This document shows positions 1-8,313 of a stretch of 22,441 bases of DNA, in pieces. The notes below the pieces were generated by a model. It was given only the letters and a program-made list of their open reading frames with translations. It searched no databases and had not been told where the DNA came from. This DNA is from JBKPDV01 sp046728075 (GTDB lineage Bacteria; Acidobacteriota; Thermoanaerobaculia; UBA5066; Gp7-AA6), in the NCBI GenBank assembly GCA_046728075.1, contig JBKPDV010000200.1, positions 1 through 22,441 of the forward strand. The letters run 5' to 3'. How positions within the stretch are numbered: the stretch's first letter is position 1; every line of letters starts with the position of its first letter. The position numbers were made by a program, and so were the translations under genes.

Positions 1-1
1 T

Positions 2-106
2 GTTGTTGCCGCCCCCGCCCCAGCCGCAGCCGCAGCAGGAGCCGCCCCAGATGGCCGCGCCCATCGCCATGCCGACGCCGAAGGTGACGAGCGCGGCGCC
101 CGGGGT
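2..106 (-). pseudogene. In-frame DUF3300 C-terminal continuation beyond TAG
   Basis: Reading on past the TAG at 107-109 in the same frame gives TPGAALVTFGVGMAMGAAIW, then a Gly/Cys/Trp-rich stretch ending GGGGNN at the window edge. Complete DUF3300 proteins have this kind of glycine-rich hydrophobic segment after the Tyr/Pro-rich stretch, so this is the natural C-terminus of the upstream gene. One base change (a tyrosine TAC or TAT to TAG, in a run of Tyr and Pro codons) is the simplest explanation; a base-calling error or readthrough is also possible. No ribosome site precedes it, so it is not an independent gene. The true end lies outside the window. Confidence 0.65.
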
Positions 107-784
107 CTAGGGCGGGTAGTAGACCGGCGGGTACGGGTAGACCGGCGGCGGGTAGACGACCGTCGGATTGTAGGAAGGGACGTAGACGACCTCGGGGTTT
201 GCCTGCTGGATGATGATGGTTTCCTTGCTTTCAATGACCTTCGTCTCGACCTTCTGCTGCTCGTTGGACTTCAAGGCGCCTTTGCCCTCGGCTTTCTTGC
301 GCATCCGCTGGACCGCTTCCATGACGTCGCTCTGCTGGTCGAGGAAGGCGTCTCCGAGCTGCGTGGTCCACTGGATGTCGTCCGCGAGCCGCTTGACTAA
401 CTCGGGAACCGCCGCCATCGACTGGATGGACGGGTCCCACGGCTGTTTGGCGACCGCATCGGCGAGCGCCTTGTCTTTCAGGTTCTTGTTCTTCTCGAGC
501 CACTGCTGAAGCTGGACAAGCTCGAGCGGGTACGTGGACGCGGCGAGGGTCTGGGCCAGCAGCGGATCGGGATAGAGCGCGATCGGAGCCACCAGCGAAT
601 CGAGTTGATCCGCAGAAAGCTTCTCGGCCGCCGGCTCGGCCGCGGCCGCCGCCGGCGCTTCCTGGGGAGGCGCCTGCGCGAGTAGCGCCGCGTCGCCGCA
701 GGCGAGGAGCGCGACGCAGACGAGCGCAAGAAGCTTGCGAAAGGATGGGATCAAGCTTCGTGGCCGAGACGAATTGGGCTCCAT
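107..784 (-). CDS. DUF3300 domain protein, C-terminus interrupted by a stop
   Basis: The 225-residue product has a basic N-terminus and a hydrophobic segment (about residues 11-36) that look like an export signal, then an Ala/Pro/Glu-rich linker. The DUF3300 core follows, with LVAPIALYPDPLLAQTLAAS, a QLQQWLEKN helix and a KQPWDPSIQSM segment. The tail is the Tyr/Pro-rich VVYVPSYNPTVVYPPP region typical of the family. The start at 784 is set by a strong AAGGAGG ribosome site about 5 bases upstream. LLAC at residues 26-29 resembles a lipobox, but Leu at -2 is unusual, so I favour a signal peptidase I site near ALLAQA. Function of the family is unknown; an envelope location is inferred. The frame ends at a TAG (107-109) exactly where relatives continue into a Gly/Ala-rich hydrophobic tail, and that tail is present in frame beyond the stop. 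The gene sits alone behind a 185-base gap and is not coupled to its neighbour. Confidence 0.82.
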   Translation of the reverse strand: MEPNSSRPRSLIPSFRKLLALVCVALLACGDAALLAQAPPQEAPAAAAAEPAAEKLSADQLDSLVAPIALYPDPLLAQTLAASTYPLELVQLQQWLEKNKNLKDKALADAVAKQPWDPSIQSMAAVPELVKRLADDIQWTTQLGDAFLDQQSDVMEAVQRMRKKAEGKGALKSNEQQKVETKVIESKETIIIQQANPEVVYVPSYNPTVVYPPPVYPYPPVYYPP

Positions 785-941
785 GGTTCCTCCTTCGGGA
801 TGGCATCCGAAATCTGGTCGCCAAGTCTATTACTTATCAGAATGTCCGGGTGCGGGCGAGGCGTCTGTGCGCTTCGCGCCGCCCGTTGCCACGTTCCGAG
901 GCCGAATGGCGTGCGCGACCGGTCTCGATGCAGCTCGAGTC

Positions 942-969
942 GCGCCGGCGCAGCTGAGACGGCCGGCGC
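942..969 (-). terminator. GC-rich hairpin directly after the GH63 stop
   Basis: GCGCCGGC (942-949) and GCCGGCGC (962-969) form a perfect 8-base stem with a 12-base loop, abutting the TGA stop of the GH63 gene at 970-972. It closes the minus-strand operon and could stop or protect the transcript. No T-tract follows in the minus direction, so it is not a classical intrinsic terminator, and such stems arise by chance in DNA this GC-rich. Confidence 0.35.
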
Positions 970-3657
<2,688 letters not shown>

Positions 3658-3658
3658 G

Positions 3659-5050
3659 CTAGCTCGCGGGCGCGTGCCAGCCCTCGAGACCGTCCGTCAG
3701 GCGATCCGCCTCCGGCGGTCCCCAGCTTCCGGGCTTGTAGGCCTGGACCGGCGTGACATTGTCGAGAACTCCGTCCACGACGGCCCAGGCCGCCTCGACC
3801 GCGTCTTCGCGCACGAAGAGCGTCGGATCTGCCTTTATCGCGTCGGTTAAGAGCCGCTCGTAGGCTTCGATCTCGTCGCCCCGTGCGTCGCGTACCGCGA
3901 CGAGTTCCGTGGCCACCGATCCCGGCTCGGAACCCGGGCGCTTGATGCGGGCGCCGAGAGAGAGGGAGACGCTCGGCCCCAGCCGGAAGCGGAAGTAGTT
4001 GCTTTCGTCCGGGGAAAGCCTGGAGAGAGGCGGCCGCTTGAGATCCACGAAGACCTCGGTCGCTGTCACGGGAAGAGACTTGCCGGCCCGGATCAGGAAA
4101 GGCACCCCCGCCCAGCGCCAGGAATCGATCTCCAGCCGGACCCCGGCGTAGGTCTCCGTGGTCGAGCCCGGCTTCACGCCCGGCTCGTTCTTGTAGCCCT
4201 CGACCTGGCCGCGCACGACGTCCTCGGGCTTCAAGGGAGCGATCGCCCGGAAGACCTTCACTTGCTCGTCGCGGATCCGGTCGGCTTCCACCGAGTTGGG
4301 CGGCTCCATGGCCAGGTACGCGACCACCTGGAGGAGGTGGTTCTGGATCACGTCCCGGATCGCGCCGGTCTCGTCGTAGAACTTGCCGCGCCCTTCGACG
4401 CCGAAGGCCTCGGCCATGGTGATCTGGACGCTGTCCACGTAGTTGCGGTTCCAGATCGGCTCGAGAAAGGTGTTGGCGAAGCGGAAGTAGAGGAGGTTCT
4501 CGACCGCCTCCTTACCCAGGTAGTGATCGATGCGGAAGATGGAGTCCTCCGGAAACACCTTGTGGAGAGTCGCGTTCAGCGCCCGGGCCGAGGCGAGATC
4601 GTGCCCGAACGGCTTTTCCACCACCACCCGCGCGCCGCGGGAGCATCCCGAGGCTCCGAGCTGTTCGACCACCCTGGCGAAGAGGCTCGGGGGGATGGCC
4701 AGATAGTGTGTCGGGTGCGCGGCGCTTCCCAGAGCCTTTCGCAGCGCGGCGAACGTCGCCGGATCTGCGTAGTCACCGTCGACGTAGTGGAGCATCTCGA
4801 CCAGCCGGCGGAACGCCGCCTCATCGACGCCGCCGCCGTGCTCCCGCAGGCTCGCGCGGACCCGGTCCCGGACCTGATCGATCGTCCATCCCGACTTCGC
4901 CACGGCGATGACGGGGACCGTCAGGTTTCCTCGTTGGATCATGCCCTGCAGGGCGGGGAAGATCTTCTTGTAGGCAAGGTCTCCCGTGGCGCCGAAAAAA
5001 ACGAGGGCGTCGGTCCGGTTGCCCGAGCCCGGCGCCGGTTCAGACTCCAT
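3659..5050 (-). CDS. zwf: Glucose-6-phosphate 1-dehydrogenase
   Basis: This 463-residue protein oxidises glucose 6-phosphate to 6-phosphogluconolactone with NADP or NAD, the entry step of the oxidative pentose phosphate or Entner-Doudoroff route. The dinucleotide-binding loop is FFGATGDLAYKKIFPAL (Gly20-Asp24 and on), and the substrate-binding and catalytic signature RIDHYLGKE is complete at residues 173-181. NHLLQVVAYLAMEPP and the C-terminal beta-sheet domain follow in the usual order. The frame is open further upstream, but I place the start at ATG 5050: it lies about 6 bases after a GGAGGG ribosome site and gives a normal family length, and the upstream extension is low-complexity. The start lies inside the end of the 80-codon chimeric ORF (11-base overlap), so zwf translation may depend on that remnant. 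GH63 follows one base downstream. Confidence 0.96.
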   Translation of the reverse strand: MESEPAPGSGNRTDALVFFGATGDLAYKKIFPALQGMIQRGNLTVPVIAVAKSGWTIDQVRDRVRASLREHGGGVDEAAFRRLVEMLHYVDGDYADPATFAALRKALGSAAHPTHYLAIPPSLFARVVEQLGASGCSRGARVVVEKPFGHDLASARALNATLHKVFPEDSIFRIDHYLGKEAVENLLYFRFANTFLEPIWNRNYVDSVQITMAEAFGVEGRGKFYDETGAIRDVIQNHLLQVVAYLAMEPPNSVEADRIRDEQVKVFRAIAPLKPEDVVRGQVEGYKNEPGVKPGSTTETYAGVRLEIDSWRWAGVPFLIRAGKSLPVTATEVFVDLKRPPLSRLSPDESNYFRFRLGPSVSLSLGARIKRPGSEPGSVATELVAVRDARGDEIEAYERLLTDAIKADPTLFVREDAVEAAWAVVDGVLDNVTPVQAYKPGSWGPPEADRLTDGLEGWHAPAS

Positions 5051-5282
5051 CACTTCCCTCCGTGCCCCGCCACAGAGCGATTCCCCCGAGGAGGCCCGCG
5101 ACGTTCTGGACGATCTTGACTCGCCGGGGCAGGTCGACGGTGATTCTCCTCGCGTTGCCGCCGCCAATGTACAGCAGGTCGTAGTTGAAGAGTTCTTCGA
5201 AAGAGCGGATAGCCCGGAGGATGAGCCGCCGCACCAGGTTGGAGCCCATGCGCCCGAGGCCGATCAGTCCGAGCTGCATCAT
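5040..5282 (-). CDS. Chimeric ORF: Gnd start fused to ROK kinase end
   Basis: The 80-residue ORF is made of two unrelated pieces. Residues 1-21 (MMQLGLIGLGRMGSNLVRRL plus I) are the N-terminal nucleotide-binding signature of 6-phosphogluconate dehydrogenase. From about residue 22 onward, SFEELFNYDLLYIGGGNARR and KIVQNVAGLLGGIALWR are the C-terminal end of a ROK-family glucokinase of the polyphosphate-glucokinase-like type. Neither enzyme could work: the Gnd catalytic region and the ROK ATP and sugar sites are missing. The simplest reading is an in-frame deletion between two formerly adjacent operon genes, leaving the first promoter-proximal codons joined to the last codons. A good GAGAGGAGG ribosome site precedes two consecutive ATGs (5282 and 5279); the second is the usual Gnd start. 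The stop overlaps the zwf start by 11 bases, so the scar may persist as a coupling leader. An assembly join is the main alternative. Confidence 0.75.
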   Translation of the reverse strand: MMQLGLIGLGRMGSNLVRRLILRAIRSFEELFNYDLLYIGGGNARRITVDLPRRVKIVQNVAGLLGGIALWRGTEGSDGV

Positions 5283-5318
5283 TGCCTCCTCTCGGGAAAC
5301 GCGCGTTGAGCAGCGCGA

Positions 5319-5975
5319 CTAGAACGCGAACGCGAGCGAGCCGACAACCGTGGGGGTCTCCCAGCCGAGGTTGAACACGAAGACGTTCAGCTTCCACTTC
5401 TTGTAGGTGAACCCGACGAAGAGACCGCGCTGCACGTCGAGACCCGTGTGGTACGCGCGGGTGCGCTGCGAGGCGAGGCCCGCCGTCAGCCACTCCGTGG
5501 GGGAATAGCCGAGCTGTGCCCAGTTGTAGAAGAAGTCGTTGGCGGAATCGTCCACGTCGAAGACGTACTCGCCCTCGCTGTACAGCTCGAAACGGCCGTA
5601 GGTGACCGTCATCTCGTAGCCGGGGGCGACCCCGCGCGTGTCGCCGAAGATCCCGCCGGCTAAGAGCGTTGCGTCCAGCCGCAGCTTCTCGCCGGCGCCC
5701 ACGTTCCACCCGACCCACGCGGAACCCGTCCGGAACGCCTCGTAGTTGTAGCGCGCCTCGAGGTGAAGCGCACCGTGATTGGCGATCACGGTCGGCTGGG
5801 CGTAGTGACGGTCGTCCGGAGGAAAGTAGCCGTAGATGCTGGCGTTGAACTCCCACTCCGTCTTCCCCGGCTCGCCAGCCGGCGTCCGGTCTTTCTCCTG
5901 GGCGTGCGCCGTCCCGCGGGCCGCGGCGGACACCGCGAGGAGAATCGCGAGAGCGAGACGGCCGGCGGCCTTCAT
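5319..5975 (-). CDS. Probable small outer-membrane beta-barrel protein
   Basis: I do not recognise a named family with certainty. The 218-residue product starts with a clear signal peptide (Lys3, hydrophobic LALAILLAVSAAA, cleavage near AHA-Q at about residue 26). The mature part alternates short polar and aromatic stretches such as WEFNASIYGYFPP, LHLEARYNYEAF and WKLNVFVFNLGWE. It ends in phenylalanine (SLAFAF). That pattern is typical of a beta-barrel exported to the outer membrane. The ATG at 5975 overlaps the stop of the upstream VIT-like gene by 4 bases (ATGA), which fixes the start although the frame is open further upstream. The overlap points to co-translation and perhaps joint function with that membrane protein. 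A 36-base gap separates it from the chimeric ORF. Confidence 0.7.
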   Translation of the reverse strand: MKAAGRLALAILLAVSAAARGTAHAQEKDRTPAGEPGKTEWEFNASIYGYFPPDDRHYAQPTVIANHGALHLEARYNYEAFRTGSAWVGWNVGAGEKLRLDATLLAGGIFGDTRGVAPGYEMTVTYGRFELYSEGEYVFDVDDSANDFFYNWAQLGYSPTEWLTAGLASQRTRAYHTGLDVQRGLFVGFTYKKWKLNVFVFNLGWETPTVVGSLAFAF

Positions 5976-6652
5976 CCTCCGAGCGCGATCGTGAGACCGA
6001 CGAGCGCCGCTCCGATGGCGACCATCAAGAGTCCGGTGCGCCAGGGGCGGAATCCCGAGGACTTCGCCAGCTCGTAGCCGGCGGCGAACAGCAGGACGAT
6101 CGCGATGGCGTTGGAGACGCGGAGCGCCTGCTTCGCGTCGTGCATCAGCAGGAACGGGATGACGACCGGAAAGGTCGACAGGAACACCAGCAGGAAGCAG
6201 GCGAGCGCCCCTCGGAAATCTTCGCCGCGCAGCGGCGCGCGCCGCGGCGGCTCCGGCAGCGCGGCAAGTCCCTCCCGGACCCGGTCGAGGTCTTCGGGCC
6301 GAAGGGTGGCGGCGATGGCCGGGGGCACCGCCCCGGCGATCAGCTCGCGCGCTTGCGCCGGGCTCGAAACGCTCCGAACGCGCCGGAGCGTCAACAGATC
6401 GCGCCCGCGGTCGCCAAGCGAGTTCAGGACGTACATGATCGCGTCGACGATCCCCCAGGCGAGGTTGCAGCCGATCGCCCCGATGAGCATCGTGCGGACC
6501 TGAGCCCGGCCGCTCTCGGCGGCGGAAAGAGAGCAGGTGAACGTCAGGACCATGATCAGGCCGAAGAGAATCTCTGAGAACCGCTCCGTCGGCTCGAGGA
6601 CGCGGCGCCGCGTTGCCGTCACGTATGCCTTCGCGGAAATACTCGAAGCCAC
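5972..6652 (-). CDS. VIT/CCC1-like membrane protein
   Basis: The 226-residue protein has about five membrane segments. Two come early (SEILFGLIMVLTFTCSLSAA and MLIGAIGCNLAWGIVDAIMY), then a soluble charged stretch of about 80 residues, then FLLVFLSTFPVVIPFLLM, SNAIAIVLLFAAGYELA and LLMVAIGAALVGLTIALGG. The layout and the ER.SEILFGLIM opening resemble the VIT1/CCC1 iron/manganese transporter superfamily (DUF125), so metal transport across the inner membrane is a plausible but unproven role. The start is uncertain. I use the GTG at 6652, which lacks a clear ribosome site; a GTG about ten codons later (6622) has a weak AAGG upstream. Its TGA overlaps the ATG of the outer-membrane protein gene. 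It is the first gene of the minus-strand operon and is divergent from the MltF-like gene. Confidence 0.68.
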   Translation of the reverse strand: MASSISAKAYVTATRRRVLEPTERFSEILFGLIMVLTFTCSLSAAESGRAQVRTMLIGAIGCNLAWGIVDAIMYVLNSLGDRGRDLLTLRRVRSVSSPAQARELIAGAVPPAIAATLRPEDLDRVREGLAALPEPPRRAPLRGEDFRGALACFLLVFLSTFPVVIPFLLMHDAKQALRVSNAIAIVLLFAAGYELAKSSGFRPWRTGLLMVAIGAALVGLTIALGG

Positions 6653-6728
6653 CTCGTTTTCGATTCTGACATTCGAACGGAGATCTCGGGTGCATTCGTG
6701 TCTGCCCTTTCGGGCTGCGGCTCATGAG

Positions 6729-6765
6729 TCATCTGGGTTTCGGACAGTCGAGCCCGGCGATACAG
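6729..6765 (+). promoter_or_regulatory. Candidate promoter block of the first mltF-like gene
   Basis: The 146-base divergent gap between the VIT-like gene and the mltF-like gene contains CATCTGGG (6729 on) and CGGCGATACAG (6755-6765), 34 bases before the ATG. The same two elements, CATCCTGGG and CGGCGATATAG, occur 29 bases before the start of the paralogue at 21296. Conservation between paralogues outside the coding region, and the GATAYAG resemblance to a -10 box, suggest a shared promoter. I see no convincing -35 box. An 8-base palindrome CTCATGAG lies just upstream at 6721-6728. Confidence 0.35.
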
Positions 6766-6885
6766 TGGCTGCCGGCGCCTCTTCAAAGGAGGGGTCTCAT
6801 GCGCTCCCGAGTTTTGTTCCGGGCCGCCTCGGCCGCCCTGCTCCTCCTTCTTCTCAGTCCCGCCGCGCCTTCCCTGGCCTGGCAG

Positions 6886-6921
6886 AAGGCTCAACCAAAG
6901 GCGCAACCGAAGGCCGAACCG
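6886..6921 (+). repeat. 12-base tandem repeat, three units
   Basis: Three imperfect 12-base units (AAGGCTCAACCA, AAGGCGCAACCG, AAGGCCGAACCG) encode KAQP-KAQP-KAEP right after the predicted signal-peptide cleavage site of the broken mltF-like gene. It is a short flexible basic linker that the paralogue lacks in this form. Confidence 0.7.
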
Positions 6922-6986
6922 AAGACCGCGAAAGAGACGCGCGCGTTGCGATTCCCGACAAGGAGTGGACCGGCGACTTCGACGGG

Positions 6987-7997
6987 ATGAAGAAGCGGCG
7001 CCTCGTGCGCGTGCTCACCGTCTACAACAAGACCAACTACTTCATCGACAAGGGCACCCCTCGCGGCATCACGGCCGACGCGTTCAAGCTGTTCGAGGAC
7101 TCCATCAACCAGAAGTACAAGACGGAGAACCTGCGAATCCACGTGGTCTTGATTCCGGTGCGCCGGACCGAGCTCGGGGAGCTGCTCCTCGGCGGGAAGG
7201 GAGACATCGTCGCGGCGAGCATCACGGTGACGCCGGAGCGGCTGGAGAAGGTGGATTTCTCGAACCCGACTATCCAAAACGTGTCCGAGATCATCGTCTC
7301 GGGCCCCGCCTCCGAGTCGATCGCCTCCAAGGAGGACCTGTCCGGGCGGGAAGTCTTCGTCAGGAAGGGCTCGATCTACAACGAGAGCCTCGACAAGCTC
7401 AATGCCGACTTCGCCAAGAGCGGCAAGGCGCCCGTGAAGCTCCGGTTCGCACCCGACGAGCTCGAGGACGAAGACCTGCTCGAGATGACGAACGCCGGTC
7501 TCGTCCAGTACGTCCTGGTGAACGACTTCCTGGCGAAGTTCTGGGCGAGCGTCCTGCCCAAGTTGAAGCTCCATCCGGAGGTCGCGCTCCGGAAGGACGC
7601 CGGAATCGGCTTGGCGATGCGCAAGGGAAGCCCGCTCCTGAAGACCGAGCTCGACGCCTTCATCGCGAAGTACCCGGCGGGTTCGAGCGTCCGGAACCAA
7701 CTCTTCCAGAAGTACGAAATTCGTGAAGAACGCAGCGGCGAGCCAAGAGATCAAGAAGTTCCAGCGGCTCGTGGAGTTCTTCAAGTCCTACTCGGACAAG
7801 TACGACATGGACTATGTCCTCATGGCGGCGCAGGGCTATCAGGAATCCCGCCTGGATCAGAACGCGAAGAGCCCCGTCGGGGCGGTCGGCGTCATGCAGG
7901 TGATGCCGGCTACCGGACAGGATCTCAAGGTCGGGGACATCTCGAAGGAGGAGCCGAACATCCACGCCGGGGTCAAGTACATGCGGTTCATGATTGA
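6987..7997 (+). CDS. Open frame holding the SBP domain of the broken mltF
   Basis: This is the middle segment of the damaged gene as an independent frame. The family-like sequence runs from IPDKEWTGDFDGM (codons from 6951, just before this ATG) to QLFQKY at 7715, through VLTVYNKTNYFIDKGTPRG, IHVVLIPVRR, DLSGREVFVRKGS and LEDEDLLEMTNAGLVQYV. This is a type-3 periplasmic solute-binding fold with the same blocks as the paralogue. Codons after 7716 up to the stop at 7997 are out-of-frame noise over the SLT domain. No ribosome site precedes the ATG, and it would lack an export signal, so I regard it as part of the pseudogene and not a separate gene. Confidence 0.45.
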   Translation: MKKRRLVRVLTVYNKTNYFIDKGTPRGITADAFKLFEDSINQKYKTENLRIHVVLIPVRRTELGELLLGGKGDIVAASITVTPERLEKVDFSNPTIQNVSEIIVSGPASESIASKEDLSGREVFVRKGSIYNESLDKLNADFAKSGKAPVKLRFAPDELEDEDLLEMTNAGLVQYVLVNDFLAKFWASVLPKLKLHPEVALRKDAGIGLAMRKGSPLLKTELDAFIAKYPAGSSVRNQLFQKYEIREERSGEPRDQEVPAARGVLQVLLGQVRHGLCPHGGAGLSGIPPGSEREEPRRGGRRHAGDAGYRTGSQGRGHLEGGAEHPRRGQVHAVHD

Positions 7998-8289
7998 CCA
8001 GTTCTTCGCGAACGAGCCGATGGACAGGTTGAACAAGGGCCTCTTCGCGTTCGCCGCGTACAACTGCGACCCCGGCCGGGTCCAGAGCCTCCGGAAGGAG
8101 GCCGCGAAGAAGGGCTACGACCCGAACAAGTGGTTCAACAACGTCGAGATCATCGCGTCGCAGAGGATCGGCCGCGAGACCGTGACCTACGTGTCCAACA
8201 TCTACAAGTACTACATCGCCTACAAGCTCGTCATGGAAACCGCGGCGGAGCGGAACAAGGCCCGGGAAGAGGCGAAGAAGCCCGAGTAG
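7723..8289 (+). CDS. Open frame holding the SLT domain of the broken mltF
   Basis: This 188-codon frame carries the complete lytic transglycosylase (SLT) domain. Its landmarks are MDYVLMAAQGYQESRLDQNA, GAVGVMQVMPATGQDLKVGD, NIHAGVKYMRFMIDQFF, LFAFAAYNCDPGRV and a C-terminal helix ending AREEAKKPE. The GTG at 7723 is only the first start-like codon after the second indel. The family sequence already begins two codons earlier (Lys-Phe-Val-Lys-Asn, matching the paralogue), no ribosome site is visible, and there is no signal peptide. If made alone, the product would stay in the cytoplasm away from its substrate. Best read as the 3' part of the broken gene. It ends 24 bases from the convergent SulP gene. 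Confidence 0.5.
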   Translation: MKNAAASQEIKKFQRLVEFFKSYSDKYDMDYVLMAAQGYQESRLDQNAKSPVGAVGVMQVMPATGQDLKVGDISKEEPNIHAGVKYMRFMIDQFFANEPMDRLNKGLFAFAAYNCDPGRVQSLRKEAAKKGYDPNKWFNNVEIIASQRIGRETVTYVSNIYKYYIAYKLVMETAAERNKAREEAKKPE

Positions 8290-8313
8290 ACGCGGACTTT
8301 AGGCGCCGGAGGA

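Larger units (their letters stand above)
6799..8289 (+). pseudogene. MltF-like lytic transglycosylase, two frameshifts
   Basis: Three conserved segments in two frames together make one MltF-like protein: signal peptide (MRSRVLFRA...SLA, from ATG 6799 with AAAGGAGG about 7 bases upstream), a periplasmic solute-binding domain (SBP_bac_3 type), and a C-terminal SLT lytic transglycosylase domain with YQESRLDQNAKSPVG (catalytic Glu codon at 7843-7845) and VGVMQVMPAT. The intact paralogue at 21296 aligns throughout and locates the damage. One base is missing next to 6949, in the codons matching its LPLPD motif, and 11 bases are missing after 7715, between the codons for QKY and KFVKNA. The losses total 12 bases, so the last segment returns to the starting frame. 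An intact enzyme would cleave peptidoglycan from the periplasmic side. Protein similarity to the paralogue stays strong across all three segments, so the breaks are recent or are sequence errors. Confidence 0.8.

Noticed and set aside
5051..5167. N-terminal extension of Zwf by 39 residues
   Set aside because: The extension is Ser/Arg-rich without family similarity and overlaps the conserved ROK-like end in another frame. The ATG at 5050 has its own ribosome site.
6705..6716. Small hairpin GCCC-TTTC-GGGC in the divergent promoter gap
   Set aside because: A 4-base stem is too short to be meaningful in GC-rich DNA, and it is not followed by a T-tract.
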